NCBI RefSeq assembly: GCF_034718895.1
Contig: NZ_JAYERP010000001.1
Coordinates: 1,550,001-1,614,000, forward strand
Source of the DNA: Paenibacillus phoenicis
GTDB lineage: Bacteria; Bacillota; Bacilli; Paenibacillales; Paenibacillaceae
Direction of reading: 5' to 3'
Length of the DNA stretch: 64,000 nucleotides
Shown in pieces: positions 27,187-35,233 of this stretch (its first letter is position 1; the number at the start of each line of letters is the position of its first letter). A program made the position numbers and the translations under genes. The notes beneath the pieces are model-generated. The model had not been told where the DNA came from. It saw nothing but the letters and a program-made list of their open reading frames with translations, and did no database searches.

Positions 27187-27747
27187 CTAAAACGAATCGA
27201 TCCCCATCACATGATCAAGCGGCACCGGCCCGATGCTGCGGCTGTCGTTGCTGTTGTTCCGGTTATCCCCCATCACAAATACGTGGTTCTCCGGCACATG
27301 CCATACCTGCGCCGCGCTTGGATCCATCTGCTCCTTGATGTAGGGTTCCTCCAGTTGTTGTCCATTGCGGAACACGTGTCCGTCCTTCACTTCAATCGTG
27401 TCACCGGGCAAGCCGATCACGCGTTTGACGTAAAAAACATCGTCCTCTTCCCTGCCGGAAAGCCAGGTAATGATCGGATGCTCCTTCACGTCGTCCCAGA
27501 ACGTACGGTTCCGGTCTACCCGGCTGTCGATAATGACGATGTCGCCATAAGCCGGCAGTTTCTCCAGCACATGCGTAAATTTCCAAGCGTAAATGCGTTG
27601 ATTGTCCGTTAAGGTTGGTTCCATCGAATGACCGTCAACTTTATAAGGTTGAATGATAAAAATGCCGATAATCATGCTAAGTACAAAGCCTAGGACGATG
27701 GAGAAGCCCCATCCGCCGAGTTCTTTCCACCATGTTTTCCGTTTCAA
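27187..27747 (-). CDS. lepB: Type I signal peptidase
   Basis: Membrane-bound Ser-Lys peptidase that cleaves secretory signal peptides on the outer face of the membrane; 186 aa, one N-terminal TM helix (about 14-32). Box B has the nucleophile Ser41 in GHSMEPTL, box D has the general base Lys108 in YVKRVIGLPGD, and box E is GDNRNNSNDSRSIG. The likely start is TTG at 27747, 8 nt after GGAGG; the GTG five codons earlier lies inside that site. SipS/SipT type. Single-gene unit, divergent from the LysR regulator. Confidence 0.95.
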   Translation of the reverse strand: MKRKTWWKELGGWGFSIVLGFVLSMIIGIFIIQPYKVDGHSMEPTLTDNQRIYAWKFTHVLEKLPAYGDIVIIDSRVDRNRTFWDDVKEHPIITWLSGREEDDVFYVKRVIGLPGDTIEVKDGHVFRNGQQLEEPYIKEQMDPSAAQVWHVPENHVFVMGDNRNNSNDSRSIGPVPLDHVMGIDSF

Positions 27748-27897
27748 GCGAAAAACCTCCACACTCTTGATGTTTGTCTCTTATTATAAAGGCAAGTCAC
27801 ATACCAATACAAACATCTATATGATATAGTGGACTTATAGGTTATACTTATAAGATAAAGAAGGGTTATTTCTTAAAGAACCAAAGGGGTTATTTCT

Positions 27898-28821
27898 ATG
27901 GAACTTCGTCAACTTCTATACACGTTAAAAATCGCCGAGGAAAAAAACTTCTCCCGGGCCGCCGACAAGCTTCATATCGCCCAGCCGTCACTAAGCCAGC
28001 AGCTGTCCAAGCTGGAACAGGAGCTCGGGGTGAAGCTGTTCCAACGCAATACGAGTACTGTTGAGCTAACCTACGCCGGCGCCAGCTTTATCGCGCACGC
28101 GCAAAAAATCATGGACGCCGTTGCCCAGCTCCGTCAGGAAATGGACGACATCTCTCAGCTCAGAGCAGGCCGCGTTGTGGTCGGCAGCATGCCGATTACC
28201 GGCTCTCACCTGCTCCCTTACGTGCTCCCGGCGTTTAAAGCGAGCTACCCGAACATTCAAGTGACTCTGTTGGAAGATACATCCTTGAACCTGGAGAAAC
28301 TGACGGCCGAAGGCGGCACGGATCTCAGCCTCCTGTCGCTGCCGTTGCTGGAGCCAACGCTCTCCTACGAACCGATTGGCGAAGAGATCATCGATCTGGC
28401 GGTTCCCCCGGACCATCCGCTGACGAAAACGCCCGGGGTGTTGGAGCAGGGCGTTGAGATGAAGCAACTGGAAAATGAACCGTTTATCGTGCTCAAAAAA
28501 GGCCAGGGATTCCGCAAAATGACCGCCGACTTATGCCGGGAGGCCGGGTTCGAGCCCAACGTCGTCTTTGAAAGCAACAATATCGAAACGGTGCAGTCGC
28601 TGGTTGCCGCCGGGATGGGCATTACGCTGGTGCCGCGGTTTATCGCCCGGGCGAAACGCAGCGAGTTGATCCCGGCGTATTTGCCTCTCGCCGCTCCGGC
28701 CCCAAGCCGGACGCTGGTCATCGCCTACCGCAAAGGACGTTATCTGTCCAAGGCAGCGGAGGCTTTTATTGAGACGTTTAAAAAGACGATGGAGGAACGC
28801 CAAACGCTTCATCAATCGTAA
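27898..28821 (+). CDS. LysR family transcriptional regulator
   Basis: Regulator of 307 aa: winged HTH (about 1-60; FSRAADKLHIAQPSLSQQLSKL in two parts, then ELGVKLFQRNTSTVELTYAG) and a type 2 periplasmic-binding-like effector domain (about 90-295, beginning RVVVGSMPITGSHLLPYVLP). It resembles CynR/CatM-like members, but the inducer is unknown. AAAGGGG lies 8 nt from the ATG. Upstream are an imperfect palindrome around CTTATAGGTTATACTTATAAG-like sequence (about 27834-27855) and a repeated GGGTTATTTCT, possible autoregulatory sites. The gene end overlaps the convergent amidase gene by 10 nt. Confidence 0.88.
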   Translation: MELRQLLYTLKIAEEKNFSRAADKLHIAQPSLSQQLSKLEQELGVKLFQRNTSTVELTYAGASFIAHAQKIMDAVAQLRQEMDDISQLRAGRVVVGSMPITGSHLLPYVLPAFKASYPNIQVTLLEDTSLNLEKLTAEGGTDLSLLSLPLLEPTLSYEPIGEEIIDLAVPPDHPLTKTPGVLEQGVEMKQLENEPFIVLKKGQGFRKMTADLCREAGFEPNVVFESNNIETVQSLVAAGMGITLVPRFIARAKRSELIPAYLPLAAPAPSRTLVIAYRKGRYLSKAAEAFIETFKKTMEERQTLHQS

Positions 28822-29669
28822 GCCAGCGGACGGCGGTCATCGAAGACGGGAATACGGCGACGGACTTGATCAACCAACGTCAAGTCAATGCTGCCGGTGA
28901 CAATTTCCTCCGCTTCACCGCCCTCGGCCACAATCTCGCCCCAGGGGTCGATGATCATCGAGTGGCCGAAAAATTCATCGCCGCCGCCCTTCCCTGTCCG
29001 GTTGCAGGCGATGACATACATTTGGTTTTCGATCGCCCGCGCGATGAGCAGCGTGCGCCAGTGGTTGAGCCGCGGGAGCGGCCATTCCGCCGCCACGAAC
29101 AGCAGCTTCGCTCCGCGTAACGCCAAGCTGCGGGTCAGCTCCGGGAAGCGGATGTCGTAACAGATCTCTGCCCCAGCCGGCAAGCCATCCAATTCAAACG
29201 TTACGCTCCGTTCCCCCGGTTGCAAATACTTATCCTCTTCCATCAGTCGAAACAGATGAATTTTAGAGTAAGCAGCCACCTCTTCACCGCTGCGGTTAAA
29301 TACCAGCATGGTATTGTAGACCTGACCGCTGCGATTTTCGGCAATCGAGCCGCCTATGACATGGATCCCATGACGCCGGGCGAAGGCAGCCAGCCATGCC
29401 CGGCTGTTTTGGCCCTCTGGATCGGCCAACCGGCCAATTTCCGTCAAGGCGTATCCCGTATTCCACAGCTCCGGCAGCAGGATGACGTCCGGCTTCTCCG
29501 CAGCGCGAGCTGCCCGATCCATCGCCGCCTCGAGCTTGGCCCGGTTCACTTCGGGTTGCCCTAAGACGATATCGCATTGAATCAGGGCGATCCGCCATCG
29601 GTTAGAACGAGAAGGATCTTGGTTTTGGGCTTGGTTTTGCACATGGTTTGACTCCAAATTCACCGGCAT
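28812..29669 (-). CDS. Carbon-nitrogen hydrolase (nitrilase superfamily, omega-amidase-like)
   Basis: Amidase of 285 aa with the Glu-Lys-Cys triad visible: Glu in VILLPELWNTGY, Lys in YSKIHLFRLMEE, Cys in AEICYDIRFPEL. A second Glu before the Cys region and ARAIENQMYVIACNRTG complete the nitrilase fold. The closest type is the 2-oxoglutaramate/omega-amidase group (B. subtilis MtnU), which would suit removal of 2-oxoacid amides after methionine-salvage transamination. mtnB lies 4 kb away, but the link is inferred. AAAGGCGG is 6 nt before the ATG. Confidence 0.82.
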   Translation of the reverse strand: MPVNLESNHVQNQAQNQDPSRSNRWRIALIQCDIVLGQPEVNRAKLEAAMDRAARAAEKPDVILLPELWNTGYALTEIGRLADPEGQNSRAWLAAFARRHGIHVIGGSIAENRSGQVYNTMLVFNRSGEEVAAYSKIHLFRLMEEDKYLQPGERSVTFELDGLPAGAEICYDIRFPELTRSLALRGAKLLFVAAEWPLPRLNHWRTLLIARAIENQMYVIACNRTGKGGGDEFFGHSMIIDPWGEIVAEGGEAEEIVTGSIDLTLVDQVRRRIPVFDDRRPLAYD

Positions 29670-29795
29670 CCCACACCGCCTTTCGTACGCTTCGATTTAC
29701 TAAGTCTCATCATAATGGCGACCCTGCGGATTCGCAAGACGGACGCGAATGGGAGTGGAGGAAGCGATGGTTACGCCATTTCGGCGCTTTTCCCT

Positions 29796-29824
29796 TTGCA
29801 ATGCTAGGGGACGCGTGGTATGCT
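29796..29824 (+). promoter_or_regulatory. Probable promoter of the T-box/proBA transcript
   Basis: -35 TTGCAA (29796-29801), 17-bp spacer, -10 TATGCT (29819-29824), placing the start point about 25 nt before the first T-box helices. Confidence 0.5.
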
Positions 29825-29849
29825 TACATTAAATGAGAACCATAAACGG

Positions 29850-30105
29850 ACTTTTTTGAGAAAACGCATTGACGGGACCAGTACGAAAGCACGCGGCGAG
29901 ACAGAGAGTAAATTCCACCGGCTGAAAGAATTTACATGCTAGCCCTTTCCGAATCCTATCCCTGAGCGGCCGGCCGAACAAGCCGGACAGCGCCCCTGTT
30001 ACCGGGCATTGAAGTTGGATGAGCTCGTCTCATCAATAAAGGTGGTACCGCGGAAGTCAAAACTTTCGTCCTTTGCATGCAAAGGCGAAAGTTTTTTTTA
30101 TTTTA
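29850..30105 (+). ncRNA. T-box leader (tRNA-Pro sensing) of the proline operon
   Basis: Transcription attenuator that reads the charging state of a tRNA. Visible parts: AGTA-type motif in CCAGTACGA, the CAGAGAGT element, GGCTGAAAG, and then GAAT-CCT-ATCCCTGAG, whose CCT at 29955-29957 is the likely specifier for proline. The T-box AAAGGTGGTACCGCGG (30038-30053) follows, then the terminator hairpin AACTTTCG...CGAAAGTT with CCTTTG/CAAAGG inside (30060-30092) and a run of T. Uncharged tRNA-Pro should favour the antiterminator and switch on proB-proA. Confidence 0.93.
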
Positions 30106-30129
30106 TTCATCGTTTGAGGAGTGATCCCC

Positions 30130-31236
30130 ATGCTGCGACGCATCGTCGTCAAAATTGGCAGCAGTTCGCTGACATCGTCGGAAGGAGGATTAAACCGGGA
30201 GGCGGTTGCGTATTACGCATCCGAATTGGCCGGGCTGATTCAGGCCGGTTACCAGCCATTGCTTGTGACCTCCGGCGCGGTGGCCGCCGGGTTCCGCGAA
30301 ATCGGCTACCCCGAACGGCCCAAGCTGCTGTATGAGAAGCAGGCTTCGGCTGCCGTTGGTCAAGCGCTGCTGATGCAAGCTTATCGCGAAGAACTGGCCC
30401 GTCACGGAGTAACCGCGGCCCAGGTGCTGCTGACCCGGTCCGATTTTCAGAACCGCAAGCGAACGGGTAACGCCAGCATGGCGATCGAAGAGCTGCTGAA
30501 GCGAAACGTGTTGCCGATTATTAACGAGAACGACACCGTCTCGCTCGATGAGTTGAAATTCGGCGACAACGATACGTTGTCCGCCCTCGTCGCCAACCTG
30601 ATTCACGCCGATCACCTGCTGATCTTGACCGATATGGACGGACTGTACACCAAGGATCCGCGCCTGGATCCGCAGGCCCAGCGCATCAGCCGGGTCACGG
30701 AAATCACCGGCCAGATCTATGCCATCGCCGGCGGCGCCGGCTCATCCGTCGGCACAGGCGGCATGCGGTCGAAAATCGACGCCGCGAAAATCGCTTCGCT
30801 CGGAGGCGTTCCGGTCTTCGTCGGAAAGGTCGCCTCTCCTGGCGATCTGCTGGCCGCTTTGCGCGGCGACGGGCACGGCACCTATTTCGAAGCTCATGGT
30901 GCCTCGCTGCCGCGGAAGAAGCAATGGCTGGGCTTCTTCTCCACCCCGATCGGGACGCTGACGGTGGATGCCGGTGCCGAGGAGGCTTTGATCCGCGGTG
31001 GACGAAGCCTGCTTCCGGTCGGCGTCAAAGAGGCCAGCGGACAGTTCCATACCGGCGACGTCGTAGAAGTCGTCAGCTCAGGCGGCGAGGTACTGGGACG
31101 GGGCATCGTCAATTATGATGCAGAACAGCTCCATCACATCCTCGGGCTCCCCAGCACCGAGGTCTTCAAGAAGTTGGACAGCGTCCATCGTCTGGAGGTC
31201 ATCCACCGGGACGAATGGATTTCGCTAAAAGCATAA
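30130..31236 (+). CDS. proB: Glutamate 5-kinase
   Basis: Phosphorylates glutamate to gamma-glutamyl phosphate, first step of proline synthesis; 368 aa. It has an amino acid kinase domain (RIVVKIGSSSLTS, NENDTVSLDELKFGDND, GGMRSKIDAAKIA) and a C-terminal PUA domain (about 275-365), the full bacterial ProB layout; feedback inhibition by proline is usual for the family. ATG 30130 sits 8 nt after GAGGAG; an in-frame GTG three codons earlier overlaps that site. First gene after the T-box. Confidence 0.96.
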   Translation: MLRRIVVKIGSSSLTSSEGGLNREAVAYYASELAGLIQAGYQPLLVTSGAVAAGFREIGYPERPKLLYEKQASAAVGQALLMQAYREELARHGVTAAQVLLTRSDFQNRKRTGNASMAIEELLKRNVLPIINENDTVSLDELKFGDNDTLSALVANLIHADHLLILTDMDGLYTKDPRLDPQAQRISRVTEITGQIYAIAGGAGSSVGTGGMRSKIDAAKIASLGGVPVFVGKVASPGDLLAALRGDGHGTYFEAHGASLPRKKQWLGFFSTPIGTLTVDAGAEEALIRGGRSLLPVGVKEASGQFHTGDVVEVVSSGGEVLGRGIVNYDAEQLHHILGLPSTEVFKKLDSVHRLEVIHRDEWISLKA

Positions 31237-31279
31237 TCACCCCATCCTTTTTCACTGGATTTTAAGGAGGTATACCTAA

Positions 31280-32527
31280 ATGAGTGAAGTGAGAGAAAAA
31301 GCGAAGCTGGCCGGAACGGCCGTGTCCGTCCTAAATCGTTTGACAACGGCGCAAAAAAACGAAGCTCTGCTGGCAGTCGCCGATGCGCTGGTACGCAATA
31401 GCGACGCGATACTCGCGGCGAATGAAGAGGATCTGCAGCGGGGACGCGACAACGGGACGTCTTCCTCCATGCTTGATCGCCTGGCATTAACCCATGAGCG
31501 CATTGAAGGGATCGCTGAAGGACTGCGGCAAATCGCCGAGTTGCCCGACCCGGTTGGCGACGTGCTGGAGACGATCGACCGTCCGAACGGGCTGCATATC
31601 ATCAAACGCCGAGTCCCGCTTGGCGTCATCGGGATCGTCTATGAAGCGCGGCCAAACGTGACAGTGGATGCGATGGGCTTATGCCTGAAGACAGGCAACG
31701 CCGTTGTGCTGCGCGGCGGCTCCTCCGCGCTGTCCTCCAACCGAAAAATCGTGGAGATCATCCATAGCGCACTTGCGGGAACTCAAGTTCCGGTCGATGC
31801 CGTCCAGCTGATCGAGGATCCGAACCGCTCCTCCGTTGACGAAATGCTAAAGCTAAACGGATTGCTGGACGTCGTGATTCCGCGCGGCGGCAGCTCTCTG
31901 ATTCAAACGGTCGTGCAAAACGCCACGGTCCCGGTCATTGAGACGGGCGCCGGCATCTGCCATACGTACTTGGATGCCTCGGCCGATCCCGTGATGGCGA
32001 CGGAGATCGCTATGAATGCCAAAGTTCAGCGCCCGTCGGTCTGCAACTCGATGGAAACGCTGCTGGTGCATGAGGCATTCGCCGAACAACATTTGCTCGA
32101 GCTGGCGAACCGTTTCAAGGAAGCCGGGGTCGAGCTGCGGGGCGATGAGGCTGCAAGACAGCTAATCTCTTGGGCTGCGCCAGCGACGGATGAAGATTAT
32201 GCCACGGAGTACAACGACTATATTCTCAACGTTAAAATCGTTCGCAACCTGGACGAAGCGATGGCGCATATCGCCCGCTTTGGCACGAAGCACTCCGAGT
32301 GCATCGTTACCCAGGACAGCGCGAATGCCGAACGGTTCCAGCAAGAAGTGGACGCTGCGGCGGTTTACCACAACGCCTCTACCCGCTTCACCGACGGCTT
32401 CGAGTTCGGGTTCGGCGCAGAGATCGGCATCAGTACCCAAAAGCTGCATGCCCGCGGACCGATGGGCCTAACTGCGCTCACCTCAAGTAAATATATCATC
32501 CAGGGGAACGGACAAATCCGGCAGTAA
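31280..32527 (+). CDS. proA: Glutamate-5-semialdehyde dehydrogenase (gamma-glutamyl phosphate reductase)
   Basis: NADPH-dependent reduction of gamma-glutamyl phosphate to glutamate semialdehyde, second step of proline synthesis; 415 aa, aldehyde dehydrogenase superfamily. The catalytic Cys is in ETGAGICHTYLD; other ProA marks are RRVPLGVIGIVYEARPN, VLRGGSSALSSN and RFTDGFEFGFGAEIGIST. AAGGAGG lies 9 nt before the ATG. It follows proB by 43 nt in the same operon. Confidence 0.97.
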   Translation: MSEVREKAKLAGTAVSVLNRLTTAQKNEALLAVADALVRNSDAILAANEEDLQRGRDNGTSSSMLDRLALTHERIEGIAEGLRQIAELPDPVGDVLETIDRPNGLHIIKRRVPLGVIGIVYEARPNVTVDAMGLCLKTGNAVVLRGGSSALSSNRKIVEIIHSALAGTQVPVDAVQLIEDPNRSSVDEMLKLNGLLDVVIPRGGSSLIQTVVQNATVPVIETGAGICHTYLDASADPVMATEIAMNAKVQRPSVCNSMETLLVHEAFAEQHLLELANRFKEAGVELRGDEAARQLISWAAPATDEDYATEYNDYILNVKIVRNLDEAMAHIARFGTKHSECIVTQDSANAERFQQEVDAAAVYHNASTRFTDGFEFGFGAEIGISTQKLHARGPMGLTALTSSKYIIQGNGQIRQ

Positions 32528-32528
32528 C

Positions 32529-32548
32529 GGGGTGTCCCCCTTTTTTTC
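32529..32548 (+). terminator. Weak hairpin with T-run between proA and proC
   Basis: GGGG-TGT-CCCC followed by eight T right after the proA stop. The 4-bp stem is too short for strong termination but could partly uncouple proC from the T-box transcript. Confidence 0.3.
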
Positions 32549-32575
32549 CACCATTAAAACCGGAGGTCATATGCT

Positions 32576-33436
32576 ATGAATACCATACCCACTTTGTCCG
32601 CCTCCACCATCTGTTTCTATGGAGCGGGTTCGATGGCTGAAGCGATCGTACGCGGCTTGCTCCATAAGCAAGTTGCTGGCGCGGATCAAATTGTGATGCT
32701 GAATCGCTCGAACCGGGAACGGCTCGATTATTTAGCGCAAACCTACCAGGTACAAACAGCGGCTGAAGAGGACGCGAAACGGGTCTACTTGCGGGATGCA
32801 TCGATTATCGTCCTGGCGATGAAGCCGAAGGACGCCGGCGAAGCTTTGGCTGAACTTGGACCGCTTCTGCGCGAGGGTCAGTTGATCGTCTCCCTGATCG
32901 CCGGCTTATCTATCGCGACGATTCAAGTCCTGCTTGGCAGTCCGGTCGCAGTGGCTCGCACGATGCCAAACACCTCCTGCTCCATCGGACATGGAGCTAC
33001 CGGGATCTCCTTCTCTCCGGAGACCACCGAGGCGCAGCGCGCCCAAGTCTTGTCGATGTTTGAAGCCGTTGGAATGGTTAGCGTTATCCCGGAAGAACAA
33101 ATGGAAATTTTGACGGGCGTATCCGGGAGCGGACCTGCATATGTTTATTATCTGATGGAAGCGATGATTGAAGCGGGCATCGAAGGCGGGCTAACACCAG
33201 AGCAATCCCGCGAGCTTACCGTGCAAACGGTGCTGGGCGCTGCCCTCATGATGTCGGAAACCGGCGAAGCGCCTACCAAGCTGCGTGCGGACATCACCTC
33301 GCCAAACGGTTCGACGCAAGCGGCGATCGGCGTGCTGGAAGCCGGCAGCTTTCAGCCGAACGTAAAGGCTGCGGTCCACCGGGCTGCCGAACGCTCGAAA
33401 GAAATGGGCGAAGCCGTGAGACAAGCGCTGTTGTAG
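32576..33436 (+). CDS. proC: Pyrroline-5-carboxylate reductase
   Basis: NAD(P)H-dependent reduction of pyrroline-5-carboxylate to proline, the last biosynthetic step; 286 aa. The Rossmann motif is FYGAGSMAEAIVRGLL; the C-terminal dimer/active-site signature is visible as SGSGPAYVYYLMEAM and DITSPNGSTQAAIGVLE. GGAGG is 9 nt before the ATG. Third gene of the proline cluster; the weak hairpin in front leaves open whether it shares the T-box control. Confidence 0.97.
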   Translation: MNTIPTLSASTICFYGAGSMAEAIVRGLLHKQVAGADQIVMLNRSNRERLDYLAQTYQVQTAAEEDAKRVYLRDASIIVLAMKPKDAGEALAELGPLLREGQLIVSLIAGLSIATIQVLLGSPVAVARTMPNTSCSIGHGATGISFSPETTEAQRAQVLSMFEAVGMVSVIPEEQMEILTGVSGSGPAYVYYLMEAMIEAGIEGGLTPEQSRELTVQTVLGAALMMSETGEAPTKLRADITSPNGSTQAAIGVLEAGSFQPNVKAAVHRAAERSKEMGEAVRQALL

Positions 33437-33505
33437 CAGCGAAGCCGTGTGGTGCAGCGATGGCCGGCAATGCACTTAAGGCCAGTATGAAAGGGGGACG
33501 GCAGC

Positions 33506-34180
33506 ATGAACTACGTCGATATCCCATGGGAAGAAAAGCAAGCGGCGCTGGACGCCATCCAACGCCTGCGGGAGGAGTTCGCCGCCCGCGGTTGGTTCCC
33601 CGCTTCCAGCGGCAGCTTGTCGATGAGGGTCGGCCGGTATACGCCGGACCGGTTCGTGTTTGCCGTAACAGCCGACGAGACGTATAAGTCGGAGCTGTCA
33701 GCGGCACCCTCCCCTCCGGCAGGCGTGCTGTTCGTCGATGCCGCCGGCGCACCCTGTGAGCCAACGCGGCTCAAGCCTTGCGCCGACGCACCGATACACG
33801 CGAGAATCTACCGGATGACCGGCTGCGGCGCGATCGCGCACGTACATACGACGTTCAATAATGTGCTCAGCGACTATTTCGCAGCGGATGGCGGCGTCCC
33901 ACTCAAGGGAAACGAACTGCTCAAAAGCCTAGAGATATGGGAGACGCAAGCGGAGATCCGAGTGCCGATTCTGCCAAACGCCGCCGAGCTCCCTGCCATC
34001 CTCAAGCAAATCCCGGGCAGTCTGGATACAAGTGTGCCCGCGTTGTTGCTGCAAAATCACGGGATCTATGCCTGGGGGGCTAACATCACCAAGGCCAAGC
34101 GCCATCTGGAAGCGCTGGAGTTTATGTTTGAAGCGCTGTACCGTTCCCTGCTGTTGCCCCCCAAAGGGCATCATGCCTAA
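33506..34180 (+). CDS. mtnB: Methylthioribulose-1-phosphate dehydratase (class II aldolase fold)
   Basis: Zinc enzyme of the methionine salvage pathway that dehydrates 5-methylthioribulose 1-phosphate; 224 aa, class II aldolase/adducin fold. Landmarks: SSGSLSMRVG, KPCADAPIHARIYRM, zinc histidines in IAHVHTTFNN and LLQNHGIYAWG, and LEFMFEALYR at the end. AAAGGGGG is 8 nt from the ATG. It lies 69 nt after proC; no other mtn gene is adjacent. A plain class II aldolase of other specificity is possible, but length and motifs fit MtnB. Confidence 0.88.
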   Translation: MNYVDIPWEEKQAALDAIQRLREEFAARGWFPASSGSLSMRVGRYTPDRFVFAVTADETYKSELSAAPSPPAGVLFVDAAGAPCEPTRLKPCADAPIHARIYRMTGCGAIAHVHTTFNNVLSDYFAADGGVPLKGNELLKSLEIWETQAEIRVPILPNAAELPAILKQIPGSLDTSVPALLLQNHGIYAWGANITKAKRHLEALEFMFEALYRSLLLPPKGHHA

Positions 34181-34259
34181 AAAACAACTCGCGACAAGCG
34201 ATAGCGGAGTTATGCTGACCGAACATCAGCGGCTTCCGCGATTACGCTGACCGCGAGTT
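34180..34259 (-). terminator. Long imperfect hairpin between mtnB and gcvH
   Basis: Outer arms AACTCGCG (34186-34193) and CGCGAGTT (34251-34258), with further pairing inside (GCGGA/TCCGC, CTGA/TCAG). On the minus strand it is followed by TTTTTT, so it fits a terminator for gcvH; it may also stop mtnB transcription. The stem of about 70 nt is unusually long. Confidence 0.6.
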
Positions 34260-34283
34260 TCTTACTTTGCCCGAAATCTTGCT

Positions 34284-34679
34284 TTATCTCTCGATAAATT
34301 CCGCATACGCCTTCGCGTCCATCAAATTCGCCAGCGCGACGTTTGCGTCTTCCTTCAAACGAATGTGAACCATCCAGCCCCCGTCGTACGGCTCTTCATT
34401 CACGAGCTCCGGCGCGGTATCCAGCTCCCGGTTCACCGCCAGCACAGTCCCGCTGACCGGCGTAAACAAATCGGCGACCGTCTTAACGGATTCGATCGTT
34501 CCGATGCCTTCCTGCGCTTCGAATTCCTGCCCCGGTTCGGGCAGCTCCACGAACACGATGTCGCCCAGCCGATGTTGGGCTACGTCGGAGATGCCGATCT
34601 TCACCGTCCCATCCCCCAAATCAAGCACCCATTCATGCTCATCGCTGTACAACACGTTTTCCCTGATCTCACTAGCCAA
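34284..34679 (-). CDS. gcvH: Glycine cleavage system H protein
   Basis: Lipoyl carrier that shuttles the aminomethyl group between the P, T and L proteins; 131 aa. The lipoylated Lys66 sits in GTIESVKTVADLF; other family stretches are LYSDEHEWV, GISDVAQHRLGDIVFVELP and GGWMVHIRL. The start is TTG 34679, 8 nt after AGGAGG; the ATG at 34712 lies upstream of that site without a ribosome binding site. It is divergent from gcvT and has its own promoter, so it does not share the glycine riboswitch leader. H protein also feeds lipoate to other complexes in Firmicutes. Confidence 0.95.
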   Translation of the reverse strand: MASEIRENVLYSDEHEWVLDLGDGTVKIGISDVAQHRLGDIVFVELPEPGQEFEAQEGIGTIESVKTVADLFTPVSGTVLAVNRELDTAPELVNEEPYDGGWMVHIRLKEDANVALANLMDAKAYAEFIER

Positions 34680-34756
34680 AGCTTGCTCCTCCTCTTTCGG
34701 ATGATCTAGCATACCTTACACATTGTGAATTATCTATCTTCGTATTTCCCTCGTTC

Positions 34757-34786
34757 AGATTATTCCAAACCTAGCTCTTATGTCAA
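34757..34786 (-). promoter_or_regulatory. gcvH promoter
   Basis: -35 TTGACA (34781-34786), 18-bp spacer and -10 TAATCT (34757-34762) on the minus strand, about 75 nt before the gcvH start. Confidence 0.6.
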
Positions 34787-34876
34787 TATTATTAACACAT
34801 TTGATAGAGTCTAGCAAAATGTAAGCGTAGCCTTTTCCAGTAAACGAATTTAATTAAAATTATTATGATAACTTTA

Positions 34877-34905
34877 TTGACATCTAGGCGGTTTTTGAGT
34901 ATTAA
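34877..34905 (+). promoter_or_regulatory. Promoter of the glycine riboswitch/gcv operon
   Basis: -35 TTGACA (34877-34882), 17-bp spacer, -10 TATTAA (34900-34905). The predicted start, about 34912, is just upstream of the first aptamer. Confidence 0.75.
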
Positions 34906-34929
34906 TGAGATGTGTAAGCTGCGGTTGAT

Positions 34930-35180
34930 GGCAGGGGGAGAGATTACAATTACCGTATTGTAACGCCGAAGGAGCAAGCCGCGAAGCGGTGAATCTCTCA
35001 GGCAAAAGGACCTCTGCCGGACGCAACTCTGGAGAGCATTCACGTAGAGGTATCCTCTACGTGAATCACCCAAGGGGAAACCTGCGCGAGCTTCGAGCCT
35101 TAGCACAGGGTAACTCTCAGGTACAAGGGACAGAGCCGGGAAGAACCGTTAGGTAGGCTAGCGGGTTTTCTTTGGCCTGT
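34930..35180 (+). ncRNA. Tandem glycine riboswitch controlling gcvT-gcvPA-gcvPB
   Basis: Two glycine aptamers in series. The first contains CGCCGAAGGAGCAAG, CTCTCAGGCAAAAGGAC and CTCTGGAGAG (to about 35038); the second has ACCCAAGGGGAAACCTG and CTCTCAGGTACAAGGGACAGAG (to about 35135). The second aptamer carries a perfect 10-bp extended hairpin, CACGTAGAGG with CCTCTACGTG (35041-35063), as its P2-like arm. After the aptamers AACCGTTAG pairs with CTAGCGGGTT (one bulge) and runs into TTTTCTTT (35145-35171), a terminator that glycine binding should prevent. Confidence 0.95.
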
Positions 35181-35233
35181 CCTTTTTGCTGTTCTCAAAA
35201 ATTGGCCGATCCGGCCCTTACGAGGTGATGGCA

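Noticed and set aside
34733-34746. Rex operator before gcvH
   Set aside because: Only one TTGTGAA half-site is present; the second half is missing.
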